Positions 1 to 7,365 of a DNA stretch of 64,000 nt are shown here, piece by piece. The notes under the pieces were generated by a model. It searched no databases. It was not told where the DNA came from and saw only the letters and a program-made list of their open reading frames with translations. The translations under genes were made by a program, and so were the position numbers. Source of the DNA: Rhizobiaceae bacterium (GTDB lineage: Bacteria > Pseudomonadota > Alphaproteobacteria > Rhizobiales > Rhizobiaceae); the NCBI GenBank assembly GCA_905339215.1, contig CAJPFN010000078.1:1-64000 (forward strand). Direction: 5' to 3'. The stretch's first letter is position 1; each line of letters begins with the position of its first letter.

Positions 1-494
1 AGCCGGGCGCGATAGGCTTCTACCGTGCGCGGCGAGATCTTCAACAGCCGCGCGATGTCCTTGGAGGTCCGGCCTTCGCCCAGATGCATGACGATCTGCC
101 GCTCGCGTGCGGTGAAGCCGAGAACGGGGCGCGATTGCGACAGGTCGGCGAAGCTCCACACCGCTCGCCGCAGCGGATCGTCGTCGCGCGTCAGCGAATG
201 GCCGCGCACCCGGCACCAGAACAGCGTGCCGTCCTTGCGCGCCATGATCCGCTCGTCGGAGTAGCGGTTCCACTTCTTCAGCGGCTCGACGCCGACGTCG
301 CGGACGCGCACGAATTCCTCGATCGACGGGTAGAGGATGGCGAAGGACCGGTCGACCAGTTCCGATACGGCATATCCGAACATTTCCGCGAACATCGGAT
401 TGCACGACCTGATCACGCGGCTCTCCGTCAGGACGAGACCGACCGGCGCATGTTCGAAGACCAATTCGTGAAGGTTATCAATCACTTCGGCCAT
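1..494 (-). CDS. PAS domain / LuxR-type HTH transcriptional regulator (3' truncated by window edge)
   Basis: Reads leftwards from an ATG at 494 and stays open to base 1, so the C-terminus lies outside the window. Residues 1-125 look like a PAS sensor (N-terminal FEHAPVGLVL, then NPMFAEMFGYAVSEL and RKDGTLFWCRVRG, as in PAS folds). From about residue 128 a LuxR/GerE helix-turn-helix starts with GFTARERQIVMHLGEGRTSK followed by DIARLLKISPRTVEAYRAR. The family couples ligand or redox sensing to transcription control. It has no receiver domain in the visible part. It is divergent from the branched-chain-type ABC operon starting at 839, so it may regulate that operon; this is inference from position only. 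Confidence 0.88.
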   Translation of the reverse strand, partial: MAEVIDNLHELVFEHAPVGLVLTESRVIRSCNPMFAEMFGYAVSELVDRSFAILYPSIEEFVRVRDVGVEPLKKWNRYSDERIMARKDGTLFWCRVRGHSLTRDDDPLRRAVWSFADLSQSRPVLGFTARERQIVMHLGEGRTSKDIARLLKISPRTVEAYRAR

Positions 495-838
495 GACGTA
501 TTTCTACGATATTGCTGCCTTCCCGAGCACTGGTCACTATGCGGCCCGTTGACGCCCCGCGCCGGCACGGCAGTTCGTGCGGTGCGGAGTGGCATCGGGA
601 GGAGTTCGCCACAAGGAGCGACCGGCCGGGTTACCGGCCCGGCCAAGGACTGCATTAGCCCGATGGGCGAGGAATGCAAGCGTCCGACGCCGCTAGCGCA
701 CGTGCAGAGCCGCGGCCAGGGCCGAAATCCCCCGCATGGAGAGTGCCAGACTGTCTTGGAGCGCCGCCTCGGCACGGGCGGAGCATGGAGATCACCCCCG
801 CAGCCGCCGGCTCCGGGAGCAAATGGGAGGACGCCAAC
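495..838. other. Divergent intergenic region, no gene seen
   Basis: This 344-base gap separates the starts of the PAS-LuxR regulator (leftward) and the ABC substrate-binding protein (rightward), so it must hold both promoters. Frames that are open here are GC-rich shadows with no ribosome site or family resemblance. The first 60 bases next to the regulator are relatively AT-rich, as expected for a promoter. No clear -35/-10 pair, operator or terminator could be assigned by eye. A purine-rich GGGAGGA at 825-831 is the ribosome-binding site of the gene starting at 839. Confidence 0.5.
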
Positions 839-2041
839 ATGAAGAGACTGTTCGCCGCACTGGCGGCCGCGGCAGCGATGCTCGCGTACCAGCCGGCCTT
901 CGCGCAGGAAGGCCCGGCCAAGATCGCATTGATCCACGGCATGTCGGGCTCGCCGCTCGAGGCCTTCACGAAGCAGACTCACACCGGCTTCGAGATGGGC
1001 CTCGAATACGCGACCAACGGCACGATGGAAATCAAGGGTCGCAAGATCGAGATCATCAAGAAGGATACGCAGTTCAAGCCGGACATCGCGCGCGCCCTTC
1101 TCGCCGAGGCTTATGGCGACGACGAGGCCCTTCTCGCCGTTGGCGACACGTCTTCCGGCGTAGCGCTGGCCATGCTTCCCGTGGCGGCCGAGTTCCAGAA
1201 AATCCTAGTCGTCGAGCCGGCCGTCGCCGATTCGCTGACCGGCAAGGACTCCAACCGCTACGTCTTCAAGACCTCGCGCAACTCGTCGATGGACATGCAG
1301 GCCCAGGCGCTGTCGCTGAAGCCCGACAAGGACCTCTACGTGGCGACGCTTGCCGAGGACTACGCCTTCGGCAAGGACGGCATCGCCGCCTTCAAGAAGG
1401 CGCTCGAGGGCACCGGCGCCACTGTCGTGACCGAGGAATACGTCCCGCAGAAGACTACGGACTACACAGCGACCGTCGAGCGGTTGTTCAATGCGCTAAA
1501 GGACAAGCCCGGCCGCAAGGTCGTATTGATCTACGTCGCCGGCTCTGGCGATCCGATGGGCGCGCTCGTCTCTGCCGATCCCGCCCGCTACGGCATCGAG
1601 GTCTCGACCGGTGGCAACATCCTGCCCGTGCTCAAGACCTACAAGCGCGTGCCGGGCATGGAAGGTGCCATCTACTACTACTATGAGCTGCCGAAGAACG
1701 CCGTGAACGACTGGCTGGTCGCCGAGCATCAGAAGCGCTTCAACGCCCCGCCGGACTTCTTCACCGCCGGCGGCATGGCCGCTGCGCTCGCCATCGCCAA
1801 GGCGCTGGAGACCGCTCCCGACTGGGAGACCGAGACCTTGATCAAGACCATGGAAGGCATGAGCTGGGAGACGCCGAAGGGCACGATGACCTTCCGCCCC
1901 GAAGACCACCAGGCGCTGCAGTCCATGTACCACTTCAAAATCAAGGTCGACGACGCCGTCGAGTGGGCGATCCCCGAACTGGTCCGCGAGATCAAGCCCG
2001 ACGAGATGAACATCCCCGTCGGCCGCAACAACCAGCAATAG
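839..2041 (+). CDS. ABC transporter periplasmic substrate-binding protein, branched-chain amino acid (LivK-like) family
   Basis: 400 residues. The first 22 residues form a Sec signal peptide (MKRLFAALAAAAAML, cleavage after AFA before QEG). The mature protein has the type I periplasmic-binding fold seen in amide/branched-chain amino-acid receptors: an opening beta strand AKIALIHGMSG, the ligand-region phrase VGDTSSGVALAMLP, and interlobe strands DLYVATLAEDYAFGKDG and GRKVVLIYVAGSG. The start was chosen because a strong GGGAGGA lies 8 bases upstream and the signal peptide begins there, although the frame is open further upstream. It is first in an operon with livG, livF, livH, livM and a hydrolase. 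The true ligand cannot be read from sequence; homologues bind amino acids, amides, urea or aromatic compounds. Confidence 0.93.
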   Translation: MKRLFAALAAAAAMLAYQPAFAQEGPAKIALIHGMSGSPLEAFTKQTHTGFEMGLEYATNGTMEIKGRKIEIIKKDTQFKPDIARALLAEAYGDDEALLAVGDTSSGVALAMLPVAAEFQKILVVEPAVADSLTGKDSNRYVFKTSRNSSMDMQAQALSLKPDKDLYVATLAEDYAFGKDGIAAFKKALEGTGATVVTEEYVPQKTTDYTATVERLFNALKDKPGRKVVLIYVAGSGDPMGALVSADPARYGIEVSTGGNILPVLKTYKRVPGMEGAIYYYYELPKNAVNDWLVAEHQKRFNAPPDFFTAGGMAAALAIAKALETAPDWETETLIKTMEGMSWETPKGTMTFRPEDHQALQSMYHFKIKVDDAVEWAIPELVREIKPDEMNIPVGRNNQQ

Positions 2042-2060
2042 GCGATTAAGCCCCGCTCCG

Positions 2061-2173
2061 TCCGCCTCGCGGACACCTCTCCCCCACATCGTGGGGGGAG
2101 AGGATGGGCGTCCGATTTGGCTTCCATCCGCTCCCCCGGAACGGGGAAGAGGTGCCGGGCTAAGCGAGGCGGA
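2061..2173. repeat. Palindromic intergenic repeat between binding-protein gene and livG
   Basis: The 152-base gap is filled by a nested inverted repeat. Outer arms TCCGCCTCGC (2061-2070) and GCGAGGCGGA (2164-2173) are perfect complements. Inside, CCTCTCCCCC (2076-2085) pairs with GGGGGAGAGG (2094-2103). The right side carries AGAGGTGCCGGGC plus AAGCGAGGCGGA with one base between them, nearly identical to a stretch at 61152-61177. Such palindromic elements are common between genes in Rhizobiales genomes. Lying just after the binding-protein gene, the hairpin could stabilise its mRNA 3' end and lower expression of the downstream ATPase and permease genes, as REP elements do elsewhere; that role is inference. 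Confidence 0.75.
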
Positions 2174-2193
2174 GAGGGGGCTTTGGCAGCGCG

Positions 2194-2958
2194 ATGTCTC
2201 CCTCCCTCCGCACCGAACAGCTGACGATCCGCTTCGGCGGCCACGCCGCGGTCCACGGCGTCACCTGCGCCTTCCGGCCGGGTGAGCTGACCGCGATCGT
2301 CGGGCCGAACGGCGCCGGCAAGACGACCTGGTTCAACCTCGTGTCCGGACAGCTGACGCCGACGGAGGGACGAATCTACCTCGCCGGGCGCGACATCACC
2401 GGCCTGTCGCCCTCGGCCCGGGCGCTGGCCGGCGTTGGCCGCGCCTTCCAGCTGACCAATCTCTTCCCGCGCCTTTCGGTGCTGGAAAACGTCCGCCTCG
2501 CCGTCCAGGCCAGGCGCCGCGCAGGTGGGCGGCTTCTTTCCAGGGCTGCGGCAGATCGCGACACGGTCGCCGAGGCAATGCGCTACGTCGAGCGCACCCG
2601 CCTCGCCCCCGTGGTGGATTTACCCGCCGCGGCGCTGCCGCACGGCGACCAGCGCAAGCTCGAGGTCGCCCTCCTGCTCGCCATGGAACCGCAGGTCTTC
2701 ATGTTCGACGAACCCACGGCCGGAATGTCCGTCGACGAGGCGCCGGTGATCCTGGAGCTCATCGCCGAAATCCGCGAGGACAGGTCGAAGACCATTCTTC
2801 TCGTCGAGCACAAGATGGACGTCGTGCGTGCGCTCGCCGACCGTATCGTCGTACTCCACAACGGTGAACTCGTCGCCGACGGCCGGCCCGACGCGGTCAT
2901 GGCGCTGCCCGTCGTGCGCGAGATCTATCTCGGCGTTGGCGCGGAGGAAGCGGCATGA
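2194..2958 (+). CDS. livG: Branched-chain-type ABC transporter ATP-binding protein (LivG)
   Basis: 254 residues, cytoplasmic ATPase of a LIV-type importer. Walker A is GPNGAGKT at 37-44. The signature is LPHGDQRKLE near 148-157, the LivG-typical form that replaces LSGGQ with a Y/H-GDQR motif. Walker B is VFMFDEPT near 168-175, and the switch histidine is in LLVEHKMD. Its last four bases ATGA overlap the livF start, so the two ATPases are translationally coupled. It works as a heterodimer with LivF beneath the LivH/LivM permeases. Confidence 0.95.
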   Translation: MSPSLRTEQLTIRFGGHAAVHGVTCAFRPGELTAIVGPNGAGKTTWFNLVSGQLTPTEGRIYLAGRDITGLSPSARALAGVGRAFQLTNLFPRLSVLENVRLAVQARRRAGGRLLSRAAADRDTVAEAMRYVERTRLAPVVDLPAAALPHGDQRKLEVALLLAMEPQVFMFDEPTAGMSVDEAPVILELIAEIREDRSKTILLVEHKMDVVRALADRIVVLHNGELVADGRPDAVMALPVVREIYLGVGAEEAA

Positions 2959-3674
2959 ACGCTATTCTCCGCCTCGACGACGTTCACACCGACATCGGCC
3001 AGTACCACGTGCTGCACGGCATCTCGCTCGACGTGCCGGAAGGCGGCGTCCATGTGCTGCTGGGCCGCAACGGTGCCGGCAAGACCACGACGCTGCGCAC
3101 GATCATGGGGCTGTGGCGGGCGCGCAGGGGCGCCATCGTCTTCCGCCACCACGACATCACCCAGATGAGGACCCCCGACGTCGCCCGCTTCGGCATCGCC
3201 TACGTGCCTGAGAACATGGGCATCTTCGGCGGACTGACCGTCGAGGAGAACATGCGGCTGGCGACCGCCACCGGCGTATTCGATCAGGCGCGTCTTCAGC
3301 GCGTCCTGGCGCTGTTTCCTGCAATGGAGAAGTTTTGGACGAAGCAGGCGTTCGCCCTTTCCGGTGGGCAGAAGCAGATGCTCGCCATCTCGCGCGCCAT
3401 CATCGAGCGCCGCGACCTGATCCTCATCGATGAGCCGACGAAAGGCCTCGCCCCGGCGATCATTCGGGCGATGATCGATGCCTTTCGCGAGATCGCCAGG
3501 GAGACGACGATCCTGCTCGTCGAGCAGAACTTCCTCTTCGCCCGCTCGCTCGGCTCGAGCGTAGCCGTCATCGACGACGGCCGTATCATCCATCGCGGCG
3601 GCATGGCCGAACTCGCCGCAGACGAGGCGCTGCAGACACGGCTCTTGTCGCTGTCGCTCGCGGCACACCAGTAG
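2955..3674 (+). CDS. livF: Branched-chain-type ABC transporter ATP-binding protein (LivF)
   Basis: 239 residues. Walker A GRNGAGKT at 37-44, signature LSGGQKQM at 135-142, Walker B LILIDEPT at 155-162, and the switch region LLVEQNF. The short length and the canonical LSGGQ distinguish it from LivG. It overlaps livG by ATGA, and livH starts 11 bases after its stop behind an AGGGAGGG ribosome site. The pair of ATPases powers import of whatever the upstream binding protein captures. Confidence 0.95.
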   Translation: MNAILRLDDVHTDIGQYHVLHGISLDVPEGGVHVLLGRNGAGKTTTLRTIMGLWRARRGAIVFRHHDITQMRTPDVARFGIAYVPENMGIFGGLTVEENMRLATATGVFDQARLQRVLALFPAMEKFWTKQAFALSGGQKQMLAISRAIIERRDLILIDEPTKGLAPAIIRAMIDAFREIARETTILLVEQNFLFARSLGSSVAVIDDGRIIHRGGMAELAADEALQTRLLSLSLAAHQ

Positions 3675-3685
3675 GGAGGGCCGGC

Positions 3686-4681
3686 ATGACGAACATTTCC
3701 GCCTTCCTCGCCCGCTTCGGCGGCGTCAATCTCCTTCCCGTCGCTCTCGCGCTGCTGGCCTTCGTCCTCATCGGCCAGCCGTCGAGCTGGGTGACGCTGA
3801 CCGTCGCCGGCCTCGCCATGGGCATGATGATCTTCCTCATGGCGTCCGGCCTGTCGCTGATCTTCGGCCTCATGGACGTGCTCAATTTCGGCCACTCGGC
3901 CTTCGTCTCGTTCGGCGCTTTCGTCGCCGCTTCCGTGCTCGCCGCCCTGGGTTCGTGGGTGACCGGCGGCAGCGCCGCGTTGAATGCGCTCGCCCTCCTC
4001 GCCGCAGTCGGCGCCGCGACCGCCTTCGGCGCCGTCGGCGGCTGGTTCTTCGAGCGCGTCATCGTCAAGCCGGTCTACAAGGACCACCTGCGGCAGATCC
4101 TGATCACGATGGGCGCGCTCATCGTCGCCGAGCAGCTGATCCTGGCGGTCTGGGGCGGGGCGCCGGTCGCCGTGCCGCGCCCGGCTTTCCTCACCGGCTC
4201 GATCGTCGTCGGCGACGTCGCCGTCGAGACCTACCGCATCTTCGCCTTTGCGCTCGGCCTCGCCGTCTATCTCGTCATGCACTACGCGCTCAACCGCACC
4301 CGCATCGGCCTCCTGATCCGCGCCGGCGTCGAGAACCGCGAGATGGTCGAGGCGCTCGGCTTCCGCATCGACCGGCTGTTCATCGCCGTGTTCATGGCTG
4401 GCTCGGCGCTCGCCGCCATGGGCGGTGCCATGTGGGCGGGCTACCAGGGCCTGATCACGCCGGCGATCGGCCCGGAGATGATGATCCTCGTCTTCATCGT
4501 CGTGATCATCGGCGGCCTCGGCTCCATCCAGGGTTCGCTGCTCGGCGCTATCCTGGTCGGCCTGCTCGCCAACTACGTGGCCTTCCTCGCGCCAAAGCTG
4601 TCGCTCGCTTCCAACATGCTGCTCATGATGGCGATCCTGCTCTGGCGGCCCTATGGCCTGAGGCCGGCGATCAAGGGATGA
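3686..4681 (+). CDS. livH: Branched-chain-type ABC transporter permease (LivH)
   Basis: 331 residues of strongly hydrophobic sequence with about eight or nine membrane segments. Family marks are SGLSLIFGLMDVLNFGHSAF near 53-72 (the LivH phrase G-LSLIFG-M-V-NFAHG), FERVIVKPVYK, and the C-terminal loop IIGGLGSIQGSLLGAILVGL, the EAA-like contact with the ATPases. Its stop overlaps the livM start through ATGA at 4678-4681. It forms the inner-membrane channel together with LivM. Confidence 0.94.
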   Translation: MTNISAFLARFGGVNLLPVALALLAFVLIGQPSSWVTLTVAGLAMGMMIFLMASGLSLIFGLMDVLNFGHSAFVSFGAFVAASVLAALGSWVTGGSAALNALALLAAVGAATAFGAVGGWFFERVIVKPVYKDHLRQILITMGALIVAEQLILAVWGGAPVAVPRPAFLTGSIVVGDVAVETYRIFAFALGLAVYLVMHYALNRTRIGLLIRAGVENREMVEALGFRIDRLFIAVFMAGSALAAMGGAMWAGYQGLITPAIGPEMMILVFIVVIIGGLGSIQGSLLGAILVGLLANYVAFLAPKLSLASNMLLMMAILLWRPYGLRPAIKG

Positions 4682-5784
4682 GCGCGATGACCGAAGACCT
4701 GCCGTCCGTCCCGCCGCGCTCGTTGCCTACCGGCCGCATCGCGGTCTATGCGATCGTCGGGCTGATCGGGCTCGCCCTGATGTTCGCACCGTTCCTGTTT
4801 CCCGACGTGCGCGCCCAGGAAGTGGCGGCGCGCATCTGCATCTTCATCGTCCTCGTCGCCAGCTACGACCTCCTGATCGGCTACACCGGCATCGTCTCGT
4901 TCGCCCACACCATGTTCTTCGGTCTCGGCGCCTACGGCACCGCCATGGCGCTGAAGACGATGGGGCCGGGCTTCGACGCGATCCTCATCGGCGGCGGCGC
5001 CGGCGTCCTCGCCGCCCTCGTGCTCGCCGTGCTGATCGGGCTGCTGTCGCTCAGGGTCAAGGCGATCTTCTTCGCCATGGTGACGCTCGCTGCCGCTTCC
5101 GTCATGCTGGTGCTCGCCAGCCAGCTCTCCGATTTGACCGGCGGCGAGGACGGCATGACATACGAGGTGCCGCGCCTGTTTTCGGCCGCCACCAAGCTCC
5201 TCGCGGATGCCGACGGCAAGACGATGCGCCTGTTCGGTGTCGCGCTGAACGGCAAGGTCGCCGCCTACTATTTCGTCTTCCTCTCCAGCCTGGCCCTGTT
5301 CGCGCTGATGCTGCGCATCGTCGGCTCGCCGCTGGGCACCGTACTGATGGCGATCCGCGAGAACGAGATGCGCGCCGAGGCGATCGGCTACCGCGTCGTC
5401 GCCTACCGCACGGCAATCTTCTGCATCGCCGCGGTCATCGCAGCACTTGCCGGCGTGCTGCGGGCCGTCTGGCTGAAATATGTCGGCCCCGACGTGGCGC
5501 TGTCCTTCTCCATCATGATCGACATCCTCCTGATGGTGGTGATCGGCGGCATGGGCACGATCGTCGGCGCCGTCATCGGCGTCGTCGTCATGAGCCTGGC
5601 CCAGTTCTACCTGAAGGACCTGATGGAAGCCGGCGCCGCCGCCACTGCAGACCTGCCGCTACTGCCCGACCTTCTCAATCCGGACCGCTGGCTGCTCTGG
5701 CTCGGCCTCCTGTTCATCCTGCTCGTCTACTTCTTCCCGGCAGGCGTCGCCGGGACGCTGATGGGAAAAGGAACCCGAAAATGA
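4678..5784 (+). CDS. livM: Branched-chain-type ABC transporter permease (LivM)
   Basis: 368 residues with about ten membrane segments. Typical LivM phrases are ASYDLLIGYTGIVSFAHTMF, GLGAYGTAMAL, and the ATPase-contact loop VVIGGMGTIVGAVIGV near the C-terminus. An ATG at 4678 overlapping the livH stop was preferred; a second ATG lies three codons later. The frame is open far upstream inside livH, but that part is an arginine/proline-rich shadow. The last four bases overlap the hydrolase start. Confidence 0.93.
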   Translation: MSAMTEDLPSVPPRSLPTGRIAVYAIVGLIGLALMFAPFLFPDVRAQEVAARICIFIVLVASYDLLIGYTGIVSFAHTMFFGLGAYGTAMALKTMGPGFDAILIGGGAGVLAALVLAVLIGLLSLRVKAIFFAMVTLAAASVMLVLASQLSDLTGGEDGMTYEVPRLFSAATKLLADADGKTMRLFGVALNGKVAAYYFVFLSSLALFALMLRIVGSPLGTVLMAIRENEMRAEAIGYRVVAYRTAIFCIAAVIAALAGVLRAVWLKYVGPDVALSFSIMIDILLMVVIGGMGTIVGAVIGVVVMSLAQFYLKDLMEAGAAATADLPLLPDLLNPDRWLLWLGLLFILLVYFFPAGVAGTLMGKGTRK

Positions 5785-6620
5785 CCTCTCCCCGCTCGAA
5801 CTATGTCCAGGCGGCCGGTTTCGAGATCCACGTCACCGAATGGGGAGAGCCCGGCCGCCCGGCACTGGTCATGTGGCACGGGCTTGCCCGCACCGGCCGC
5901 GATTTCGACGAGGCGGCTTCGGCCCTCTCGGACACCTACTTCGTCATCTGCCCCGACACGCTCGGCCGCGGCCTGTCGGCCTGGGCCAGGCGGCCGGAAC
6001 TCGACTATTCCTACCGCGCCTTTGGCGACATCGCGCTTGCGCTCCTCGACCACTATCGGATCGGCTCGACCCGCTGGGTGGGAACCTCCATGGGTGGCCT
6101 GATCGGCATCACGCTCGCCGCCGGCCGCATGAAGGATCGCATCACGCGCCTCGTCGTCAACGACATCGGCCCCGACATCCCGGCGGCGGGCGCCGGGCGC
6201 ATCGCCGCCTATGTCGGCACTCCCCCGGTCTACGACACGGTCGCCGAACTCGAGGCGTGGCTGAGGACGAACTACGCTCCGTTCGGCGACAACACCGAGT
6301 CGTTCTGGCGGCGTATGACCGACACGTCCGTGCGCCGCACCGACGACGGCCGCGTCACGGTGCACTACGATCCGCAAATCGCCTCGCAGTTCACCCACCA
6401 CAAGGCCGATCTCGACGTCTGGGACAAGTACGACGCCGTGACCGCGCCGACGCTACTGATCCGCGGCCGCGCGTCGGACGTGCTCGCCGCCGCAACGGCG
6501 GAGGAGATGACCCGCCGTGGGCCGAAGCCGCGCCTGGTCACGATTGACGGCTGCGGCCACGCGCCGACGCTCGCCAACGAGGAACAGATCGCGCTGGTGC
6601 GTGGCTTCCTCGCCGGCTGA
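5781..6620 (+). CDS. Alpha/beta hydrolase, last gene of the LIV-type operon
   Basis: 279 residues, no signal peptide, so cytoplasmic. The fold marks are the oxyanion loop MWHGLARTGRDF (HG at 33-34), nucleophile elbow GTSMGG with Ser103, acid LLIRGRASDV with Asp233, and GCGHAPTL with His260, giving a complete catalytic triad. It starts inside the livM stop (ATGA), so it is translationally coupled to the transporter. That coupling suggests it hydrolyses the imported compound (an ester, amide or ring-cleavage product), but the substrate cannot be deduced. It is the last rightward gene before a convergent gene. Confidence 0.9.
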   Translation: MTSPRSNYVQAAGFEIHVTEWGEPGRPALVMWHGLARTGRDFDEAASALSDTYFVICPDTLGRGLSAWARRPELDYSYRAFGDIALALLDHYRIGSTRWVGTSMGGLIGITLAAGRMKDRITRLVVNDIGPDIPAAGAGRIAAYVGTPPVYDTVAELEAWLRTNYAPFGDNTESFWRRMTDTSVRRTDDGRVTVHYDPQIASQFTHHKADLDVWDKYDAVTAPTLLIRGRASDVLAAATAEEMTRRGPKPRLVTIDGCGHAPTLANEEQIALVRGFLAG

Positions 6621-6652
6621 GGAACAGCGCCGGCAACCCGCATCGAGCAGCC

Positions 6653-7099
6653 TCAGGCGCCCTTCAGCATTGCCTCGATCTCGTCGACCGGCATCTTGGT
6701 CAGGGTCTTGGCGAACTCGCCGACGACCTTGTCGGCGACCTCCTTATGCAGCTTCTTGCGCATCTCGCCGAGCACCAGCGGCGGGGCAATAAGCACGAGG
6801 CGGTCGAAGTCGCCCCGGTGGGCCATGGCGTAGAGCCTGTCGGCGAGTTCGTCGGCGAAGCGCTCCTTGGCGATGCGGTGCCAGTCGGTGTCTTCCAGGG
6901 CGCTGATGCGGTTGGCGGTCGAGGCGTTGGTGCGGCCCGGACGGTCCGTTCCCTGCTCGCGGGTCGGCGGGTTCTCCTCCTGCAGTTCCCGGATCACTTC
7001 GAGATTCGGATTTGCCAAGTCGCCGGCGTTCCTCAGGAACAGCGCCTTCTCGCCGTCGGCCACCAGCACCCAGGTTCCCTGTTTCAATAGACCCGTCAT
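6653..7099 (-). CDS. Host attachment family protein (Host_attach, PF10116-type)
   Basis: 148 residues, soluble. Resembles the family described as required for attachment to host cells: it begins MTGLLKQGTWVLVADGEKAL, has LEVIRELQEENPPTREQGTDR, ends with an ADELADRLYAM-type helix, and has the strand DRLVLIAPPLVLGEMRKKLH near 102-121. The fold is related to eRF1-like/baeRF domains, so the attachment name is historical and a nucleic-acid or ribosome link is possible. The start at 7099 is supported by GGAG 7-10 bases upstream; further in-frame upstream codons give only basic low-complexity sequence. It is convergent with the hydrolase and stands alone. Confidence 0.82.
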   Translation of the reverse strand: MTGLLKQGTWVLVADGEKALFLRNAGDLANPNLEVIRELQEENPPTREQGTDRPGRTNASTANRISALEDTDWHRIAKERFADELADRLYAMAHRGDFDRLVLIAPPLVLGEMRKKLHKEVADKVVGEFAKTLTKMPVDEIEAMLKGA

Positions 7100-7330
7100 G
7101 ACGTTGCTCCGTTTTCCTGTCTGCCGGCCGCGACTTGTCGATCTCGTATCGTACCATCGCGGAATGCACTCGCCGCGCCGACCGTTCCGGGTCGTGCCGC
7201 TGATATGTTTACTTTTACGGCGGATCGGGCGGCGGGTGGTTTTTTGCCGCGGACGACTGATCGCCGGAAAAGCGTTTGCCTGCCTTGGCCGCGGACGCGA
7301 CGCCATTCCTTCATGCGCGAGCCCCCGGCC

Positions 7331-7344
7331 GCTAGAACTCTAGC
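7331..7344. promoter_or_regulatory. Perfect palindrome upstream of cysG, candidate operator
   Basis: GCTAGA-AC-TCTAGC is a perfect inverted repeat with 6-base arms, centred about 28 bases before the cysG ATG and just ahead of its GGAAAG ribosome site. The tetranucleotide CTAG is usually scarce in such genomes, and two copies in 14 bases is striking. Its position could let a repressor block the sulfate-reduction operon. No known alphaproteobacterial sulfur regulator site is claimed. Confidence 0.35.
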
Positions 7345-7365
7345 TCATTTTGGAAAGCTCTGGCC

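Noticed and set aside
5874-5889. TGGCACGGGCTTGC resembling a sigma-54 promoter
   Set aside because: Spacing is one base too short and the site is inside the hydrolase coding region near its HG motif.
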